Origin: an uncultured Desulfomonile sp.
GTDB taxonomy: Bacteria > Desulfobacterota > Desulfomonilia > Desulfomonilales > Desulfomonilaceae
Assembly: GCA_903920415.1 (NCBI GenBank)
Contig: CAIXMD010000084.1
Coordinates: 1 to 5,841 of the forward strand
Direction: 5' to 3'
DNA length: 5,841 nt
Below the pieces are notes generated by a model. It ran no database searches. It was not told where the DNA came from and saw nothing but the letters and a program-made list of their open reading frames with translations. Both the position numbers and the translations under genes were made by a program. Shown here piece by piece: positions 5,115 through 5,841 of this stretch; position 1 is the first letter of the stretch; each line of letters starts with the position of its first letter.

Positions 5115-5762
5115 ATGGTTAGAAGAATGATCGTTGTGCTCGGCGCTATGGCTCTGATCGTGAGCGCGGTGGGATTGGCTTCGGCCCAGGTGTCGGGTAT
5201 GGGCCCCGGCTTAGCCACCACCGGCGACATGATTATGATCCCCATGAAAGTGACGTACAGCTTCGAGAGAGAGACAGGCGGCACCCCTGGTGGTGTGAGC
5301 ACGTTGTTCATTGGTGGCTGTGAGCAATACACGGCAGGTTTTCGTCCCTGGGGCACCATGAAGGGCACAACCTGCAAAATGAAGGTTCAGGTTCACCCTC
5401 CGAAATGTGTTGCGCCTACTTGTGGCGGCCCTGTGCAGTGGGGCGCTCCGCCTCCGATTCCACCGAACTCCAAGCTTTGCAGCAACATCGAAAAATTCCA
5501 GGTTACTTCTCCTGGTTGCAATCCCTGTACGACTGGCGGCATGTCCTATGAAATGACCAAGAAACAGACGGTTAGCGGTTGCGCACCGCCTGCACCGGTC
5601 AGAGTATATGCACCGCCTCCACCGGTCGTATGTGCACCGCCTGCACCGCTCATGGCTTATGAACAACCGCCTGCACCGGCTCCTGCACCGAAGCCACTAC
5701 GTATACCGCCTCCAGAGCAGTTAAAATATGCGCCGGTATGTGGCCCGACCGGATGTAGGTAG
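5115..5762 (+). CDS. Sec-exported Cys- and Pro-rich protein of unknown function
   Basis: I do not recognise a family. The 215-residue product opens with a clear Sec signal peptide: Met-Val-Arg-Arg, a hydrophobic core (about 5-22) and a likely signal peptidase I site after ASA (residue 24). There is no lipobox Cys. The mature part has a beta-like segment (PMKVTYSFER, 43-52), then a Cys-rich region with C69, C87, C98, C103, C122, C135, C138 and C156, including a CNPC pair (135-138). The tail from about 157 is rich in Pro and Ala, with repeated APPAPV/APPPPV units broken by Tyr, and carries C173, C209 and C214. Eleven cysteines in an exported protein suggest disulfides or metal binding; the Pro tail could span or attach to the envelope. 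It appears monocistronic, with its own promoter, strong ribosome site and terminator, which suggests substantial expression. Confidence 0.85.
   Translation: MVRRMIVVLGAMALIVSAVGLASAQVSGMGPGLATTGDMIMIPMKVTYSFERETGGTPGGVSTLFIGGCEQYTAGFRPWGTMKGTTCKMKVQVHPPKCVAPTCGGPVQWGAPPPIPPNSKLCSNIEKFQVTSPGCNPCTTGGMSYEMTKKQTVSGCAPPAPVRVYAPPPPVVCAPPAPLMAYEQPPAPAPAPKPLRIPPPEQLKYAPVCGPTGCR
5583..5690 (+). repeat. Imperfect repeats encoding the Pro-rich tail
   Basis: An 18-base unit GCACCGCCTGCACCGGTC occurs at 5583-5600, with close copies at 5610-5627 and 5634-5651 (one or two changes each), a fourth diverged copy at 5665-5682 and a partial copy to 5690. Spacings of 27, 24 and 31 bases include short variable linkers. 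It lies in frame inside the coding sequence, as expected for a repeat-expanded low-complexity tail. Confidence 0.75.
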
Positions 5763-5804
5763 GTGGACAGGTAATAAAATCCTGCTCAATCACTACTGAT
5801 TAAC

Positions 5805-5832
5805 AAAGACCGGGGTTGTCCCCGGTCTTTTT
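5805..5832 (+). terminator. Rho-independent terminator of the exported-protein gene
   Basis: An 11-base-pair stem (5805-5815 with 5820-5830), GC-rich in its upper half (ACCGGGG/CCCCGGT), closes a TTGT loop and ends in a run of five T (5828-5832) followed by ATTTG. It lies about 45 bases beyond the stop at 5762. Confidence 0.93.
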
Positions 5833-5841
5833 ATTTGTATC

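Noticed and set aside
5211..5666. Minus-strand 151-residue open frame opposite the exported-protein gene
   Set aside because: The Arg/Cys-rich product comes from reading Pro/Ala codons backwards; the plus frame has a signal peptide, ribosome site and terminator.

Overview
The window is bacterial DNA. The gene content (a glycan-type sugar reductase, an isopropylmalate dehydratase subunit, a gamma-class carbonic anhydrase homologue, a Sec-exported Cys/Pro-rich protein and a group II intron end), with good Shine-Dalgarno sites and sigma70-like promoters, fits a Gram-negative environmental bacterium. A deltaproteobacterial (Desulfobacterota-like) origin is my guess from the style of the proteins. 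It cannot be proved from this stretch.

Layout. Bases 1-259 are the 5' part of a group II intron on the minus strand; it runs off the left edge, and any reverse transcriptase ORF would lie outside. Bases 260-396 are its 5' flank, rich in small hairpins. Next, on the minus strand, is a very acidic 59-residue protein (399-576 plus stop) with a strong ribosome site and its own likely promoter. Bases 577-823 are non-coding apart from that promoter and a minus-strand terminator (763-790).

That terminator closes a two-gene minus-strand operon: a protein with a GNAT-like N-terminal half and an ASCH/EVE (PUA-like) C-terminal half (1384-2607), followed after 38 bases by a gamma-carbonic-anhydrase-family left-handed beta-helix protein (824-1345). 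The operon reads from a good sigma70-like promoter at 2666-2694, inside a divergent spacer that also holds a 13-base palindrome.

On the plus strand, a dTDP-4-dehydrorhamnose-reductase-type SDR (2733-3599) abuts with no gap a LeuC-type aconitase-fold dehydratase large subunit (3600-4859). The expected small subunit, LeuD, does not follow. Instead there is a doubtful 49-codon ORF, a promoter-like element, and a monocistronic gene for an exported Cys- and Pro-rich protein of unknown function (5115-5762) that ends in a strong terminator.

The only clear functional grouping is cell-envelope sugar reduction next to a leucine-type (or related 2-oxoacid) hydro-lyase, probably co-transcribed. The domain architecture of the GNAT/ASCH-like protein, the exported Cys/Pro-rich protein and the intron are the parts most worth a second look. 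I see no complete defence system, CRISPR array, tRNA or rRNA here.
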